From contig CAYWSB010000001.1 of the NCBI GenBank assembly GCA_964460465.1, positions 1-64,000 on the forward strand: 64,000 nt of DNA, given 5' to 3'. The notes under the pieces were generated by a model, which was not told the DNA's origin, made no database searches, and saw only the letters and a program-made list of their open reading frames with translations. This DNA is from SLRI01 sp964460465 (GTDB lineage Bacteria > Pseudomonadota > Alphaproteobacteria > Geminicoccales > Geminicoccaceae). Positions 61,719 through 64,000 of the stretch are shown here, one piece after another. Position numbers and translations under genes: made by a program. Numbering within the stretch: the first letter of the stretch is position 1; each line of letters opens with the position of its first letter.

Positions 61719-63500
61719 ATGGACGCGTCGCAGATCACCCTGGTGCTGCTCCTGGCGGCCATCCTCGTGGGCTTCGTCTGGGGGCGCTTTCGCCACGACG
61801 TGGTGGCCTTCAGCGGGCTCCTGGCGGCGGTGATCCTGGGCCTGGTGCCCGCCGAGAGCGCCTTTGCCGGGCTCGGCCACACCGCGACCGTCACCGTGGC
61901 CGCGATGCTCATCCTCACCAAGGGGCTGACCGACAGCGGCGCCACGACCCATCTGGTCGAGCTGGTCGGCCGCTTCACCCGCACCGTCACCCACCACATC
62001 CTGTCGCTTGCCGGGGTGACCGCCCTGCTCTCGACGGTGATGAACAACGTGGGTGCGCTGGCGCTCACCATGCCGGTCGCCATGCAGACGGCAGCACGCA
62101 CCGACCGCTCGCCGTCGCTGCTGCTGATGCCGATCTCCTTCGCGGCCCTCCTGGGCGGGCTCGTCACACTGATCGGCACGCCGCCCAACATCATCGCCGC
62201 CAGCTACCGCCAGGGGCAGACCGGCGAGGCGTTCCACATGTTCGACTTCACCTGGGTGGGGCTGCCGGTGGCGGTGGTGGGCGTCGTGTTCATCGCCACC
62301 ATCGGCTGGCGCTTCCTGCCCCGGGACCGGCGCCGCGCTCCAGGGCTCGAGGACTTCTTCCACATCGGCGACTACGTGACCGAGATCCGGGTGGCCGAGA
62401 AGAATCCGCTCCTGGGCCGGAGCATCGGTTCGGTCGCCGACACCTTCGCCTCTCTCGACGTGGCGATCCTCGGCCTCTTGCGCAACGAGCGGCGCGTGCC
62501 CAACGTGCCGCGCCGCTTCCAGCTCATGGCCGGCGACGTGCTGATCGTCGAGGCCTCGCCCGCCAACCTGCCCAAGCTCGTCGAGCGCTTCCAGTTGACG
62601 CTCGGTGGCGAGAGTGCGGCCCCTGTAAGTCTCTTGAGCAATGAGGACGTGCGCCTCGCCGAGGTGGTCATCAAGCCGGGCTCGGAGCTCGACGGCCGCT
62701 CGGAGGGCCGCTCGCGGCTGGCCCAGCAGTTCAACGTCAACCTCCTGGCGGTGGCGCGCGAGGGCAGCCCGACCCGCGACCGGCTGGACCGCATCGTGCT
62801 CCGGGCGGGCGACGTCCTTTTGCTGCAGGGCGAGATCGCGCGGCTGGCCGAGGTGACCCGGCTGCTCGGCTGCCTGCCCTTGGCCGAGCGCCGGCTCCAG
62901 GTCGGGCAGAGCAAGCGGGCCCTGCCGACGCTCATGATCTTCGCCGCGGCCATCCTCGCGACCTCGGTCGGCCTCCTGCCCCTGCCGATCGCCCTGGGCT
63001 GTGCCGTCGTCGCGATGCTCGTGATCGGCGTGATTCCGCTGCGCGAGCTCTACGATGCCATCGACTGGCCGGTCATCATCCTGCTCGCCTCGATGATCCC
63101 GATCGGCGACGCGCTGCAGACGACCGGGCTCACCGGTGTCATCGCCACGACCATCGCCGCCCAGTCGGCGGCGCACGGGGCGGTGGCGGCGCTGCTGATC
63201 GTCTTTGTCTTCACCATGCTGGCAACCGACATCCTCAACAATGCCGCCACCGTGGTCATCATGGCGCCGATCGGGATCGGGGTGGCCCAGGTGCTGGGGG
63301 TCAATCCCGACACCTTCCTCATGGCCGTGGCGATCGGCGGCTCGTGCGCGTTCCTCACCCCGATCGGCCACCAGAACAACACGCTGGTCATGGGCCCGGG
63401 CGGCTACGTGTTCGCCGACTACTGGCGCATGGGCCTGCCGCTGCAGGTGATCATCGTCGCCACCGCGATGCCGCTGCTGCTGCTCTTCTGGCCGCTCTGA
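61719..63500 (+). CDS. SLC13 family anion permease with TrkA-C domains
   Basis: 593 residues. The N-terminal and C-terminal parts carry the SLC13 transport fold: VMNNVGALALTMPVAMQTAA and LIGTPPNIIAASYRQ, then ILNNAATVVIMAPIGIGVAQ and LTPIGHQNNTLVMGPGGY, the repeated sodium/substrate-binding loops. In the middle (about 210-400) lie two TrkA-C-like domains (EIRVAEKNPLLGRSIGSVAD, LAEVVIKPGSELDGRSEGRS). It imports dicarboxylate, sulfate or similar anions. It follows spuC closely, perhaps in the same transcript. Confidence 0.88.
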   Translation: MDASQITLVLLLAAILVGFVWGRFRHDVVAFSGLLAAVILGLVPAESAFAGLGHTATVTVAAMLILTKGLTDSGATTHLVELVGRFTRTVTHHILSLAGVTALLSTVMNNVGALALTMPVAMQTAARTDRSPSLLLMPISFAALLGGLVTLIGTPPNIIAASYRQGQTGEAFHMFDFTWVGLPVAVVGVVFIATIGWRFLPRDRRRAPGLEDFFHIGDYVTEIRVAEKNPLLGRSIGSVADTFASLDVAILGLLRNERRVPNVPRRFQLMAGDVLIVEASPANLPKLVERFQLTLGGESAAPVSLLSNEDVRLAEVVIKPGSELDGRSEGRSRLAQQFNVNLLAVAREGSPTRDRLDRIVLRAGDVLLLQGEIARLAEVTRLLGCLPLAERRLQVGQSKRALPTLMIFAAAILATSVGLLPLPIALGCAVVAMLVIGVIPLRELYDAIDWPVIILLASMIPIGDALQTTGLTGVIATTIAAQSAAHGAVAALLIVFVFTMLATDILNNAATVVIMAPIGIGVAQVLGVNPDTFLMAVAIGGSCAFLTPIGHQNNTLVMGPGGYVFADYWRMGLPLQVIIVATAMPLLLLFWPL

Positions 63501-63526
63501 GGCTCTGAGCCCGGCCGCAGCAAGGC

Positions 63527-64000
63527 TCAGCCGGCGAGCAGGGCGCGCGTGTGCCGGGCGATGACACCTTCCTCGTCGGTCGGGACGACGAGCACGGCGA
63601 CCCTGGAGGCGGGGGTGGAGACGATCTCGGCATGCGCCGCGTTGGCAGCGGGATCGAGCTCGACGCCGAGCCAGGCGAGGCCCGCCGCGATGTCCTGCCG
63701 GAGCCCGGCCGCGTTCTCGCCGATGCCGGCGGTGAAGACCAGCGCGTCGATGCCGCCCATGCCAGCGGCGAGGCCGCCGATCTCGCGCAGCGCCCGGTGG
63801 GTGAAATACGCCATGGCCTCCCGGGCCGCTGTGGTGCCTGCCGCTTCGAGGCGGCGCCAGTCGCCGCTGACGCCCGAGAGCCCGAGCAGGCCCGATTCCT
63901 GGTAGAGCAGGGTCGCGATCGCGTCGCTCGTCATGCCGCGGGCGTCGAGGAGGTACAGGATCACGCCCGGGTCGAGCTGGCCCGTGCGCGTGCCCATCGG
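63527..64000 (-). CDS. ackA: Acetate kinase, C-terminal part (continues past the window)
   Basis: The visible 158 residues include MGTRTGQLDPGVILYLLDAR, GLSGVSGDWRRLEAAG, ALVFTAGIGENAAGLRQDIA and VVPTDEEGVIARHTRALL, typical of the C-terminal half of acetate kinase, whose full length is about 400 residues. The frame continues through the window edge at 64000, so the start and the N-terminal half lie outside. The enzyme converts acetyl phosphate and ADP to acetate and ATP. Convergent with the SLC13 gene. Confidence 0.9.
   Translation of the reverse strand, partial: PMGTRTGQLDPGVILYLLDARGMTSDAIATLLYQESGLLGLSGVSGDWRRLEAAGTTAAREAMAYFTHRALREIGGLAAGMGGIDALVFTAGIGENAAGLRQDIAAGLAWLGVELDPAANAAHAEIVSTPASRVAVLVVPTDEEGVIARHTRALLAG

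Overview
The window is high-GC DNA from an alphaproteobacterium, most likely a Rhodospirillales-type lineage. I infer this from the very GC-rich third codon positions, the COQ9-type gene divergent from rpsU, the ABC1/UbiB kinase, and a bchE gene whose promoter carries PpsR-like and FNR-like sites. No species can be named from the sequence alone. The DNA looks chromosomal. I saw no insertion sequence, prophage, CRISPR array, rRNA or tRNA.

Region by region. Positions 1-3500 are accessory: an XRE/ImmA-IrrE protein with a cut-short DUF4411 partner, a BrnT/BrnA-like toxin-antitoxin pair bracketed by 67-bp direct repeats, and gene-poor DNA full of hairpins, palindromes and iterated 11-mers. Positions 3500-12000 hold transporters (MATE, MFS, AEC), a flippase-like membrane protein, altronate dehydratase, a class III nucleotidyl cyclase and an SDR. 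Positions 12270-23000 are housekeeping: AsmA, COQ9, peptide deformylase, ribosomal protein S21, a cytochrome c, an ABC1 kinase, oligoendopeptidase F and an acyl-CoA synthetase. Positions 23096-29390 are a compact six-gene minus-strand operon for sugar or sugar-acid uptake and catabolism (enolase-superfamily dehydratase, SDR, binding protein, ATPase, permease, GntR regulator) with a palindromic operator candidate in front.

Positions 29867-34940 contain a SARP/BTAD-type regulator and the tetrapyrrole genes bchE and hemN; the bchE promoter has overlapping TGT-N12-ACA and FNR-like boxes, which suggests oxygen-regulated bacteriochlorophyll synthesis. Positions 35246-41418 contain a COG0523 metal GTPase and an arsenic operon (decayed permease, thioredoxin-like protein, ArsR, ArsC, GAPDH, ArsJ). 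An RND efflux pair follows (41512-45740). Positions 47821-52125 form a five-gene cluster: Tm-1-like protein, PEP-hydrolase-like TIM barrel, DhaM-type EIIA, HPr and Enzyme I, with no DhaK/DhaL and no EIIB/EIIC. This is the best candidate for an undescribed phosphorelay system here. The window ends with a PA2779/PA2778 pair, TrkH, a DinF-like MATE, a sterol-desaturase-family protein, an Hsp20 gene with a probable RNA thermometer, a polyamine catabolism cluster (PuuD-like, glutamine-synthetase-like, SpuC-like), an SLC13 permease and the 3' part of acetate kinase.

Many genes overlap by 1 to 30 bases and several appear to start at TTG, so some start positions are judgement calls and are marked as such.
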